A stretch of 27,840 nt of DNA from Bigelowiella natans CCMP2755 (Eukaryota; Cercozoa; Chlorarachniophyceae): positions 1-27,840 of the forward strand of contig ADNK01000667.1 of NCBI GenBank assembly GCA_000320545.1. Reading direction: 5' to 3'. Positions within the stretch are counted from its first letter, which is position 1; each line of letters starts with the position of its first letter. This document shows positions 1 to 10,588 of this stretch, piece by piece. Under the pieces are notes generated by a model, which did not search any database, was not told where the DNA came from, and was given only the letters and a program-made list of their open reading frames with translations. The translations under genes were made by a program, and so were the position numbers.

Positions 1-120
1 ATAACAAGAGCTGCAAGGGAAGGGCAGGGGAGGGGAGGGGTATCTGCCATGTGTTAGTGCGTGTGTGGAAATTCTTTTTTTAAAGCTCCGTAGGCGACGA
101 TTTCAGCATTTTGGTTTTAC

Positions 121-1033
121 CTCTGTGTCAGTCGGGAACTTGTTTAGTGCAACCACCACCTGTCCGGGATGGGGAAAAGGGAGAGGGAGAGGGAGGTGGG
201 GGGGGGGGGGGGGGAGGGGCGGTCATTAGAGGACGATCAAGGAAGATGATGAAGGACAAACGACACTGTAGGAAGACTTTCGGCTATATTCCTCGTGCTT
301 GGGAAGCAGCGGCTGTTGCGCCAACTACTTTCTGCTACTACTACTGCTTCTTCCTACCGGTACGCCGAACTTGCGAGCCAGTCGGATCATGTGCTGCATG
401 TTGCACGCGCCTTTCTCCAAGAGCTCGAGGTTTTCCTCCTTGTACTCCTTGGCCAGCGGCAGTCCACCGACAACCTACGTTTCGGCGTTGAGGGGAGTAA
501 GAAAGAGAAAAGGAGGAGCGGGGTGGGGGGAGGGGGGGGGGGAATCTCCGGTATGATATAACGGCGGGTGCTGCCAACACCAACCTTAGGCCCCCCCCCG
601 TGCATCTTGAGGGCGCGCACGGTGGCCACGAGCACCACGCAGTTAGGGCGGAGTCCGGAGTAGCGGCACTTAATGTTCATGAACTTCTCCATGCCAATGT
701 CCGCTCCGAAGCCAGCCTCTGCAAGGAAGAAAGGGGTGCAGGGGAGGGGGAGCGGAATGTGTTCGAAAATGAGTATACATAGTGTATGGGAGTGGCTAAG
801 AGGACGGGGTAAAGGCGCTGCGAAGAGAGTTTGAAGAATATAAATGGTATTATTACCTGTGATGACGTAGCCGTCGGGGCCTACCATCTTCAGTCCGATT
901 TGATCCGCAACGATGGAGCTGGGGTTGAGGGGGTGTTACGGAGTAACGAGACGGAGGAGAGAGGTGGTGGCGTTGACGACGACTTCACACGCCTCAATCG
1001 AATGCATGCGAATGAAAACCACATGGTGGAAAC

Positions 1034-1079
<46 letters not shown>

Positions 1080-1111
1080 GTGCGTGTATGTATGAGTATA
1101 AGTGTGCGTTT

Positions 1112-1152
<41 letters not shown>

Positions 1153-2068
1153 GGAGGAAAAAGATGTGTCTAAATCCACACCCAAACCGGAAAAATGCCA
1201 ACCATACCATCATTAGATTCCAAGACAGCAGTCCCCCCCCCCCCCTGGTCGACCCCCCCTTCTATTCTCTACCTGTTTCCATGGGCGATGTTGGCGAAGG
1301 GGCCGGCATGCACGATCATAGGCGTCTGCTCCAGCGTCTGCATGAGATTCGGCTTGATGGCTTCCTTCATAAGGACGGCCAGAGCTCCGGTCACGCCGAG
1401 GTCATCTGCGGTGACGGCATTGCCCTTCTTATCGAGCGCCACCACCATCTTGGCGAACCGCTCCCGCATGTCGCTCAGGCTGGTCGCCAGGGCAAGGATG
1501 GCCATGATCTCAGACGCGACGGTGATGTCAAACCCCGTGTAGCGGATTTTGTCCTTCTCCTTCGGCCCGCAGCCGACGACGATCTTGCGGATGAAGCGGT
1601 CGTTGGTGTCGATGACGCGTCGCCAGGTGATGGTGGCGGGGTCAATGTCCAGCCGCACGAACCGGGACTTCTCCTCCGCCGTCAGCTCCTCAGCGTTCTC
1701 CTTTTCGATCTGGAGGAGGGGAGGGGGGGGGGGGGGTGTAAGAAGAAAGGGCGAAACCGCGGCTAGATCAGAGATACAGCTGAACATAATGGTGTTGTTG
1801 TTGTTGTTGTTGTTTTTATTGACTTACCCCGAGTCGCTTGAGCCTTCGGATCATGATGGGAGAAAGGTAAAGCTTTCCTTCCCGCTTTGGCACCATCCTT
1901 CGCCATAGCGCAACATCGGACTGCGTTGCTTCATGAAACATGCGCGCGTCGATTTGGGCCCCGAGCAGGTTGTTGGCTGCAGTGATGGCGTGAATATCGC
2001 CGGTAAGATGGAGGTTGAAGTCCTCCATTGGCACCACCTGAGTAGACCCAGAAACGGTAGAATATATA

Positions 2069-2111
<43 letters not shown>

Positions 2112-2850
2112 GCACAGACACACACACACACACACACAAGCGATAGGCTGTCTAGAATGCAACCTGCGAATACCCTCCGCCAGCTGCTCCGCCCTTGATA
2201 CCGAAAGTGGGTCCCTGTGAAGGCTGTCGTAGGCAGCCAATCGTAGGCTTTTTCAAGTACGCACCAAGAGCCTGGCAGAGACCTACAGTGGTTGTGCTCT
2301 TTCCCTCCCCTAGCGGGGTGGGGGTGATGCCCGTGACGCACACGTACTTGCCGAGCTTGCGCTCCTTCATGCCTGTGTGTATGCATGTATATAATTGTAA
2401 TACGAAATAGTAGAGAATAGGGGGCAGAGAAATCAGGATGGGGCGCATGAGATTGTATGAGATTGCTGTTTCTGCAAAAATATGAACTTCTTTGATGTAT
2501 TCGGCGGGCTATTTTTTTGAAAAACAGCTCGTGTCTTCACAATATTCCTGTGTGTCTCCCCACTTTCGAGAATGCTAAGATCTAGCTTAGCCTTGTGCTT
2601 GCCGTAAAGATCGACCGACTCCTCGTTCACACCCTAACACGAGAGGGGCGGGCAAGGCGTTAGTGTGAGGGAGGGCATGGGCAATCACTTCACTTTGCCG
2701 GTATTTGAATGTGTAAGGAACCAGTTTCTTCGCAACTTCCATGATGTGCACGGGGGTGCAGCTTTGGGCGACCACCATGTCCCCAGGAACCTTCTTCAAG
2801 AACTTCAGCCCAGTAGGGCCAACGCGTGCGACGAGATCAGACATTGACAT
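121..2850 (-). CDS. fhs: Formate-tetrahydrofolate ligase, 3' end cut by window edge
   Basis: This enzyme joins formate to tetrahydrofolate with ATP, giving 10-formyl-THF for one-carbon metabolism. Nine exons read in phase on the minus strand: 2850-2722, 2633-2564, 2372-2164, 2037-1828, 1709-1273, 918-857, 718-585, 474-358 and 159-121, giving 469 codons. Family signatures appear in order: LYGKHKAK, the P-loop [100 protein letters not shown] and [12 protein letters not shown]. Family proteins are about 620-640 residues, so roughly 160 C-terminal residues lie beyond base 1. The N terminus ([14 protein letters not shown]) is short, with no methylene-THF dehydrogenase/cyclohydrolase part and no obvious transit peptide, so a monofunctional cytosolic enzyme is inferred. 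The start may instead be the second ATG at 2844. The introns hold CT/GA, AT, CA, GTT and C-run repeats. Confidence 0.95.
1037..1149. repeat. (TC)n tract and (GA)n tract facing each other
   Basis: A TC dinucleotide run at about 1037-1075 and a GA run at about 1112-1149 lie in the FTHFS intron between the exons at 918 and 1273. The two runs are complementary, nearly equal in length and about 36 bases apart, so they can fold into one long hairpin in DNA or in the pre-mRNA. Confidence 0.9.
2073..2139. repeat. Compound microsatellite (AT)n then (CA)n
   Basis: An AT run at 2073-2108 is followed by a CA run at about 2117-2139. Both lie inside the FTHFS intron between the exons ending at 2164 and 2037. 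Confidence 0.9.
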
Positions 2851-4539
2851 CCACCGACCTGACGAGAGGTGTAAGCATCTCACCCACATTCAGAGGCACA
2901 CAGTAATGCCAACCAACACGCAGCAAGAGAATTTTGCATGAATCTCCTCCACACGCCGCTACTTCGCGGCAGCGGTCGGAGGACACGTCGACGGCCCCAC
3001 CTTCTTATGGATTGTCAAAGTAGAAGATGCGGTTGGTGAAACAAGGACGGCAACAGAAACAGCAGGATGGATGGAAATTTCAAGCAAAAACGAAGATCAT
3101 TTCAAGTCGCACCTAAAAAACCTCCTGTAAATAGGTCGGAAGTGGCCATCTGCCCGCCGTTTGTCACGAGAGAAAATCGCCGTGGTCAAATTGAAGAAGA
3201 AGCAGTGCGAAGTTGGATGTTCAAGAAGAAGAACAACAAAAACCGGGGTCACACTGCTCGTCGCTCGTCAGACAAACTGGCCAGGGGGCAGGGGGGAACT
3301 GCTGGACTGGGATTGGACCACGTCTGAGTTCGCACCACTGAGCCATGTCGTTCCCATCTCACCACAGTTTTGGATCTCGAACCCTTCATAATCTTCAATT
3401 TTTTGGACCAACCCTTTGATGCGGGGCATGATGTTGCTCTGTCTGGAGGTTTCAATGCTGTCCGATCCGGCGGAGGTGAAGTGAAGCCTCAATTTTCCTT
3501 GGTGCTCTGGCCGATTGGGATGGGCATGGACCAGTTTGCATGCCCTATGACCCTTTCAACCATTCGAAAGGGATCCCTTCATTCATTCATTCAAGCACCC
3601 CCTCACCAGATCGAAGCGACGCTTCCTGCTGAGATGGCGAGGCTGTTGCTCGCTTCGCGTGTGACAGCAAAGGTCATCCAAATTGGACCACATGGTGCTG
3701 CACTGGCTCAAATGAAAGTTGCTTTACAACGGTGGTGCATGGTGTGCATGCTGCGTAGATGACAATTTTCGAAAGTGTTTGGACTCGAATGATCGCCAAA
3801 TCGCTCTGCTCGCTCCTAGCTTGTGTTGTGTGCAGGGCACAGCTAGCATAGCTAGATAGGGGCCTGCTGATCTAGCTGATGTGAAAACTTTCGGAATCAG
3901 GTTCGTTGCGACTAACTCTGTCGAAGGATTTGTGTTGTTCGCTTGTGTGCAAGTGAATTTGTCTGCCAAAGTGATGGAGGTTTTCACAGCATGAGTGCCA
4001 ACAAGCAAGTTCTGCAAGTTCGAATCCACACAAAATGAGATTGAAAGTAACACAGCAGGATGACAAGCGTTGCGTTTTCGGTCGCACGCGGCGATCGCTC
4101 GCACGTACGTGCATTTGTGCAAGAAAGGGGACTTCTTGTCAACCGCACCGTTCATGCATGTCCTATGTCTTCGAACGCGTAGCATCATCCGCTATACCGC
4201 CAGCAGCACATGATGCTAGATTGCTGCCATGGCAACTGTGAGATTAGCAACCGGTCATGACGTGCGTCCAGTTCTAGTTCACTACACAGTGCCATTCGCA
4301 ATACTCTTTCGCACATCAGCTGTGCGTATCGCTGAAACATCATTTTCATTTACTACATATTAAAATTTTGTGCAACAATGTACATGGTCCTCCCTTTTCG
4401 TCGCCATTCTGCCACTCTCTCTGCAGTCCAGACACCATAATTAGCGCCTGATTGAAAGTGTAGCATCTATAAGTTGGAATAATGACCAATAAGAGCAATT
4501 AGTATGTTATTACGAAGATACAACGTAATCAAAACTACT
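2851..4539. other. Intergenic stretch, no supported gene
   Basis: This stretch lies between the 5' end of the formate-THF ligase gene and the 3' end of the methyltransferase gene, both on the minus strand. The part next to 2850 should hold the ligase promoter and 5' UTR; a TCAG just upstream of the first ATG (2861-2864) could be the acceptor of a 5' UTR intron. Open frames of 80-150 codons occur on both strands (for example 3370-3762 and 3724-4188). They lack a convincing ATG, recognisable motifs, or splice sites that extend them. No family was recognised. A short ATTC repeat sits at about 3578-3595. Confidence 0.6.
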
Positions 4540-6273
4540 TTATTTACAAATAGAGCTACATTCAACTTCTTTTAGCATTGATCGATCGTGACCTTGTGGA
4601 TAGCAGCCCGCTTGCCCCATTGTTACAACATTTATAGACCACTGCGGGCCCAGATTCTCGCTTAAGAAAGCTTTAGGATCATCTACCCCCCATCGCCATG
4701 AGTTTTGCAGTCGCGAACTGCTGACTACAAAATAGAGAACGATTATAGTACTTAGATTTAAAAGAATTGGTCCGTTACTCGATCGAAGCTCTCTATAAAT
4801 GAATACATGATTTTGTCTAGTAATTGCGACACATCAACTACTTTGGGCTGATTTCAGCGAGTCCGTGTTCACAACAGAAGCGCCGATCATGCTGTTTCCA
4901 CTTGAGAGCTGGTGATAAATTAAACATCAAATTTAAAAGAATGCCATCGATATATACTAAGGATAGAACTACCTTTGCTATGTCGCGCATTAAACGATTG
5001 ACATCTGCAGGCTCCAAGTACCTATCGTTGTTTTCAGTCTGTTACATCGAAATGGGTGTATGGGTTGGATGTAGATTTATCCGACATAAGAAGCCCCTCC
5101 ATGATCCAGAGAGTCCCCATCCTCGGGTCAAAGTCTGTATCTTTAAGACATGCACTCCATCCTGTGGTGGAGAGATCGCAGCCCCGAGACCAACGCCTGA
5201 CTTCTCCGTGATGATGATGGCGGTAGCGTTGATAACGGCGAGTTCGATCGTTTTCCCCAAGTGCGTTGTAGAGGAGGCTTTCCTTCGCAACTAGGACTTG
5301 CGATAGGTCGAGTTCAATCCAGCTTAGATAGTTGACCTTGCCATTGTTCCCATCTCCATCGACTTCTTCTTGCTTTTCGTTGTGTAGATTTAGGCGATAG
5401 AAGCGAGTGTCCATTCCAGATCCTAGCACAACTACCTGTTCAATAATTGCCATTGGTGATACATATTATATATGTATGTTAAATTTGTTGTGCATATACA
5501 ATCGCTACACCTGCTTAATGTTTTTCTCTCGTAGGGCATCCCGCGCTAGGTCGTCGAAGAATCGCGTACGCACCGAGATTTTGCGACCGAGCTACAAAAA
5601 CCGAAACGTTACTCGCCAATAAATTTGGTTGGAGAGCGATTTTGTCATCGCGGGAGTACGTTCCCGCTTTAAAGAGCACTCTCTCAGTCACCTTATTCTT
5701 GCTTCGCCGGAAAATACTTTCAGCCTCGGCATTAGCTTTGTCACCAGCGAGTTTGCAGGACTAACATTTGCGGTCCAAACGGTTAAGCGGTCGTCGGATG
5801 ATAACATAACTCGTTTAAAATAAATGTAATTAGTTTGGTCAAACACCAAATCGTCTTCGAACAGGGGATTGGGGTATCTTGACTCCAGGCCACGCACAGC
5901 TGCCATCTGCAGGCACGAGTAAAGGACGGGATCGGCCTGAGAAAATGGAGGCATATATGAACGAGTTTCGATGATGCCATCAAAAGATATGGATTCGTCC
6001 ACCTCTATTTCGGACATGTAATCGAATCTGCCAGGACTCTGGCATCGAATCTTCGTATTTCTTCCCTGGTGCCGTTGCTGTGTTCCACGTATCCTGCGCT
6101 TTGCAATGCCGGAGGTTCGACTGCACCTCCCTCCCGCCCATCTTTGCGTCCTGACAACATCCAATCTATTATGCACTGAGACTACCGTTTGTCACAACGC
6201 CTAGGCACCCGGGCAGCGTTGAGGCCGACAGCAACGTGGCGAGTGATAAGAGCAGCCGGCGAAGGGCCGCCAT
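4540..6273 (-). CDS. Leucine carboxyl methyltransferase (LCM/TIGR00027-like) SAM-dependent methyltransferase
   Basis: A predicted class I SAM-dependent methyltransferase of the LCM/PPM-like family; its substrate is unknown. Exons that join exactly in phase: 5936-5847, 5760-5692, 5591-5511, 5435-5086, 5021-4973, 4908-4842 and 4724-4540. They carry ESRYPNPLFEDDL, VRTRFFDDLARDAL, the SAM-binding VVVLGSGMDTRFYRL, the acidic WIELDLSQVLVAK, LWIMEGLLMYLEPADV (M-Y rebuilt across an intron), LSSGNSMIGASVVN and SWRWGVDDPKAFL. This is the family order through to the C terminus, ending in TAA. The introns are short (64-117 bases), unlike those of the neighbours. The 5' end is less certain. A probable first exon starts with ATG at 6273 and encodes MAALRRLLLSLATLLSAST, a typical signal peptide, followed by an exon reading towards 6030. 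The join to the exon at 5936 is unresolved. A secreted, ER or plastid location is an inference. Confidence 0.88.
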
Positions 6274-6651
6274 TCCGCTTATGTCCGCCGACCTTCTTGT
6301 CTTCTCCAGATGTTTCCTCGATAACTTCTTGACCCAATTCTTTGATGGATTTGAAACGTCGGCACGCGGCCGAGCAGGATGAAACCCACCTGCGACAGAC
6401 CTCATTTCTTGCCGCAATCACTATTCGTGTGACATGCAATCACTACCGGTATTCGTGGGTGACATGCTAGACCGTCGAGGTGTTTTCATGCGAATTTATT
6501 TGGACGACAACTATGAACTGCGATCTGACGCAAACTTTGAAAACTCAGGTCTTTTTCCCTGAAATGCGGTCAATGAAACGCGTAACCGAATCCTCGAAAA
6601 TCCCGTTCTTCCGAAAGATCTGCATCTCAGCCTTCCGTGACTACTTACCCC
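6274..6651. promoter_or_regulatory. Divergent intergenic region, possible shared promoter
   Basis: About 378 bases separate the proposed ATG of the minus-strand methyltransferase from the proposed ATG of the plus-strand membrane protein gene. No clear TATA box was seen. If both 5' ends are right, the two promoters and 5' UTRs must lie here. The open frame at 6480-6716 has no supported role and may be 5' UTR. Confidence 0.4.
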
Positions 6652-7075
6652 ATGGTGAGTGCACTGTGGATAGCAAGCGACGTCCTGAAAGCGGTTCTGT
6701 GCATAGCGCAGATTAGCTACACCTGTGTCATCCTTAGAAGGGGAGGATGCTGGCGCTTCCGAGTTCTCTTTGGGCATAGGGCATTCCAGGCACCTAAGAA
6801 ATTGAATGGCGATTTCAGAAAGTGGAAGATGCAGTGGTGAAGTAACCTCCTTAATCCGGAAAATCCTTTGCTGAAAACATGAACTGATATTTCTCGCATA
6901 TATAGGATCATTCTATTTGCTCTCATCTCTGTGCTACTCTGGACAATGGTCGGAAATGATGAACCCCTGGATACGTTCGGCTTAGTCTGATTGTTTGCTC
7001 TGATGTTTTAGGGGTCACACGATCCCTTGTATATGGGTTGGCGGTGGTATCTTCTCACGTGCTCCTCCGCAAATG

Positions 7076-7134
<59 letters not shown>

Positions 7135-8481
7135 CAACACCTATGATTCTGTGTGTCCAACGTGTGCCTTCTTACGGTCCCTCTGCTCTCGTGTGTTCTA
7201 TTTATGACAGCTCCTCGTATGCATCACTCTAATCTACATATCGTTTCTGGCCTCGGCTGTCCATTATGGAGGAAAACATCTCACAAAGCATATCCCGGTT
7301 CCTATACACCAATACACTCGGACGCCATGCACGTTTATCCTGATCGTGGCCGTGTATTTAGGCGGCTCTGCACCTCTCGCACGTCGGTATATCACTATTC
7401 GTGGCCTTACTCAATGGATCTTCTTGTGTAAGTAGAGAATGGGGTGGAGCTCGATGCTGCGTATTTGTCGGGATCGGTTGCGTCTGACAGCACAATACTT
7501 TTCTGGCAGATTCTCGTTCTCTCAACGGAAAAGAAGATTTACGCCGTCATCCGACACGTATGTGCCGAAACGATGATTTGCTCAACCCATGAGTTTTTCC
7601 TTCTATGCGCCCTTACTCCGTATCCTTTACACCGTAGGTCGCAAATATGGTGGCTGGCGTAGGTGAAGCAAATGCAAGCATGAGGCATATCAAGAGCGAA
7701 CAGAAAAAAGAAGTTTTTGCTGTCGAAAAATCCTCGGGAAATCTCCGATTTTTTGTTTTGTTTTGTTTCAGGAGCCGGAATAATCTTTTTGGGAACTCTA
7801 TTCAATATCTTAAAGGTTGTCGAATGCGTGAAGGAAGTACTGTGGTGGAGTTGCTAGCTATTCTGGCTGACGGTTGTTTTGGTTTTTCTCCAAGGTCCTG
7901 GAAGAAACAGAGGATGATGCAGAATTGTGCCGTAAGATTGATATGAGTCGATCTTCGAGCCCAGCAAGATCCAGGCGCAGCAGGAGAAGGTAAGAATGAG
8001 AGTGTTCCCAAAAACATCCGACACAATTTCCCCTTCTCAGCTCTCACTCTTTCTTTAAAATGACATGTCTGCGTCCACGCTTATGTTGTGCATGCGTGCG
8101 TGCGTGCGCGTGTGATGTGTGGACATGTGACCGTTCAAGGAGGGGCTCAAGGAGGAGCGATAAGTCAGCTCACTCCAGTAACGTTGAGATAGATGGCGCT
8201 TCTGAAGATGCCTCGCCAGGTTCAAGCAGCCGGTCACGATCCCCTGTGGCAACAAACAGTCGTTCGCAGTCTCCAGTCTCCTTGAGCGGGCCGAGGTCGT
8301 CATCAAATTCGCCGAGTAGTAGGAGGAAGTGGACAAGGAAGCTACCCAACTCGACGAAGAGAATTCATATCATGACGCTGCCGCAAAAGTACTGAAATGA
8401 AGAAAATAACAATGTTTTCTATCCATTCCTTCCCATCCCCTCTCCCAAAGATAATCCAGTTGTCCTGCCACTACCTTGTTT

Positions 8482-8531
<50 letters not shown>

Positions 8532-9424
8532 TCCCTCCCCCCTTTCTAGGACACACAAACAGGCACATGTATACATGCAAATAAATTTCATACTCTATTT
8601 TTTTTTAAATAAATGCATATGTGCCCTTATAGGAAAATCAAATTGCCAATTGTGGATGAGAGGGCCTCACTGGAAAGGGTGGACGAACGAGCCTCACCTC
8701 TTTCAATGCATGTAATCCTCAATAATCCCATTGACATCTGCGCAGCACGTGCACACACACGCACACATCACGCACACACGCGCTCGCCCGCGCCACACTG
8801 TCCCCTCTTCCTCCTTCCGCATAAAAATAAACATGTTACTTTCCCTATGAGAGTGGAGTTCTTAGTTTGATCCCCATAAGAAAAGCTAGTTTGAGATGCA
8901 GTCCTTAATTTGATTTGTTGCTGCTGCTTGCTGCTGCTCTACTCGCGCTGCCCCCATAGGAGACCGTGAGTAGCCGAAATTCTTCCAATTCGCTGGCCCA
9001 TGAGAAACACTCGGAACCCCTGTACGGGGAGGAGGTGGGAGATTCTAAAGCCTCCCTGAATGGGGACCTAGAGACTACGAACGCGGCACTAGTGACAAGG
9101 CCCGGCACGCGCACGAGTGCTGGGAGTAGCAGTGGCGTAGCCTCTGATTCTGCAGTATCATCGCTATCGAACGCTGACCTTATAAAATCAGTGAAGGAGA
9201 AACCTGATTCGCGCGGCAGCGCCAGCGCGGGCCGCGATTCGGAATCTCTTGCTAGCGACAGGAAGCTCCTAGTCTCACTAGGGGCTCTCGTTGCCGAAGG
9301 TGTGGAAGGGGCGAATCGAAAGGGACGCATGATGCACCTTGCCAACGCGCTTTCGAGCCTGTTTGTAGCGCACGCCAATCGCGAAGCTCTATCCGCTCTC
9401 CCTCCCCCATGCCGTTTCAAATAA
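6652..9424 (+). CDS. Polytopic membrane protein with long Arg/Ser-rich cytosolic-type tail, family unknown
   Basis: Twelve exons join in phase: 6652-6654, 6712-6836, 6906-6948, 7012-7074, 7211-7425, 7491-7557, 7638-7662, 7772-7836, 7895-7989, 8140-8388, 8633-8711 and 8960-9424. The total is 1494 bases, or 497 residues, ending in TAA. Hydrophobic segments lie at about residues 44-57 (IILFALISVLLWTM), 69-92, 110-128 (TFILIVAVYLGG), 143-160 (WIFFTILFWQILVL) and 173-197 (MVAGVGAGIIFLGTLFNIL). An acidic patch (ETEDDAE) follows, then an RS-rich stretch (SRSSSPARSRRSRR) and about 260 Ser-rich residues that are probably disordered. Exon 7 is only 25 bases. The initiator ATG ends exon 1, directly before a strong donor (gtgagt). 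An earlier exon is possible, since the frame is open back to 6586. I do not recognise the family. Exons 5-12 are the firmest part. Confidence 0.72.
7076..7131. repeat. (TA)n microsatellite
   Basis: A pure TA run of about 56 bases begins two bases inside the donor of the intron after the exon ending at 7074. The donor itself (gtatat) merges into the repeat, so slippage could move close to the splice site. Confidence 0.95.
8486..8527. repeat. (CT)n microsatellite
   Basis: A CT run of about 40 bases lies in the intron between the exons at 8388 and 8633 of the membrane protein gene. Confidence 0.95.
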
Positions 9425-9693
9425 TTCTCAAAAATCGAAACTATCGTTAGAGCCGAGGCACGGTCAACTCACGGGGCGTGCTGGAGCGAACCGAGGACGC
9501 CAAAGTCAACAACGAAGGGCGGAGAGGGGCAGAGCTACACGGCAAACGCGAGCCAGCCAGAGGTCCGAGCACAGGAATGCACCATGCGACCTCACCACGT
9601 CGTTCCTTTCGATGATACGATCACATCTCTTGATACCTCAACCCACTGTTCAAAATTGATTCTAACTTACTCCCCGACTACCTATTTTGGGGT

Positions 9694-10588
9694 ATGTTCG
9701 GCTTCTGCTTTACCCAAAGGCGTCGGCTTAGGAAGAAAATGAGTACTAAGCAGCGACTTCGGTTGGACAGCACCAAAGAAGCGACAGCAGCACATGAAAT
9801 CAAAACTGTTTTACCCTTCGCCTTTAAACACCGAAAGCTCGTTTGGAAGGGGCTACTGAATACTGATTTGAGTCACTTTGCGAAATAGGCGGACACTGCT
9901 GTGCACTTCGCCGTGGGTCTTGGCAAGCTTCGCATTTTCCACACTGGCTATCTACTATAACACAACCGGCCAGCCGGAATATCCGGTAGGGTAGCGGGAG
10001 AAGGAAAAAGAGAAAAAGAACTGCTCATTGACGTGCTTTCTTTCGTCTGCTGCGTACTCTAGACCACTGCTTATCCCATATCAAATTTTCTTACTCATCT
10101 TCTTCCATTTGGTTGTCTTAGGAGAGCATCGAAGAAGAGAGATGTAAATATGATTTCATGTACGACCTGCTCTACTGGGTCCACTTAGGTAGGAGTAGTA
10201 GCTAGTAGAGCGGTGGTGGGTCATGTTGTGTGGAGGATCTATTCACAGAAGCAACGCATTCCACGACACGCTCTATTTTTGCGAAATTCGTGATGATGGT
10301 ATGTACGGCTTGTGGGGTTGTTTGCGAATTGGGCATTCACGGCTTCGTGAGACCTACCTACCACATTCATTTAGATGTGCCCTATCTACCTCTCTCCCAA
10401 ACATACGGGCCTTCGTCGCTGCATGTGCGCCACTGTTTCTTTCACTATTTCTTTCTCCTCCCTGTGCTTGATAAGAAGAATAATTTACGACTTCGTCAGG
10501 ATTTCTGGGCTATATGCAGCACTGGGGAAGGATAGAAGAGAATCACCACGCAAATAATGAACATCATCGCCCCGGGAGAGGAAAATAG
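9694..10588 (+). CDS. Small single-pass membrane protein, unknown family
   Basis: Five exons join in phase: 9694-9761, 9889-9985, 10122-10188, 10236-10298 and 10500-10588. The total is 384 bases, or 127 residues, ending in TAG. The N terminus is strongly basic (RRRLRKKMSTKQRLRR). One hydrophobic helix follows at about residues 24-43 (TLLCTSPWVLASFAFSTLAI), then a polar part with YNTTGQPEYPES, KYDFMYDLLYWVHLGS, TLYFCEIRDDG and GYMQHWGRI, and a His/Asn-rich end. The charge pattern suggests the N terminus faces the cytosol, with a possible glycosylation site (NTT) just after the helix. No family was recognised. Support comes from five exons closing in phase with AG|G or GTA-type sites. The 9761 donor (gttgga) and the 10235 acceptor (tggag) are the weakest. 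It follows the membrane protein gene by 269 bases on the same strand. Confidence 0.55.

Noticed and set aside
831-1766. 311-codon plus-strand frame across 831-1766
   Set aside because: It runs through CT/GA repeats and antisense to formate-THF ligase exons with clear family motifs.
3370-3762. 130-codon plus-strand frame between the ligase and methyltransferase genes
   Set aside because: It has no ATG start, no motif and no splice sites that extend it; overlapping frames on the other strand are equally long.
5034-5294. Alternative frames across the methyltransferase exon (poly-His RYRHHHHGE region) suggesting a frameshift
   Set aside because: The main frame is open from 5435 to 5086, and both its ends join in phase to exons with family motifs, so no frameshift is needed.
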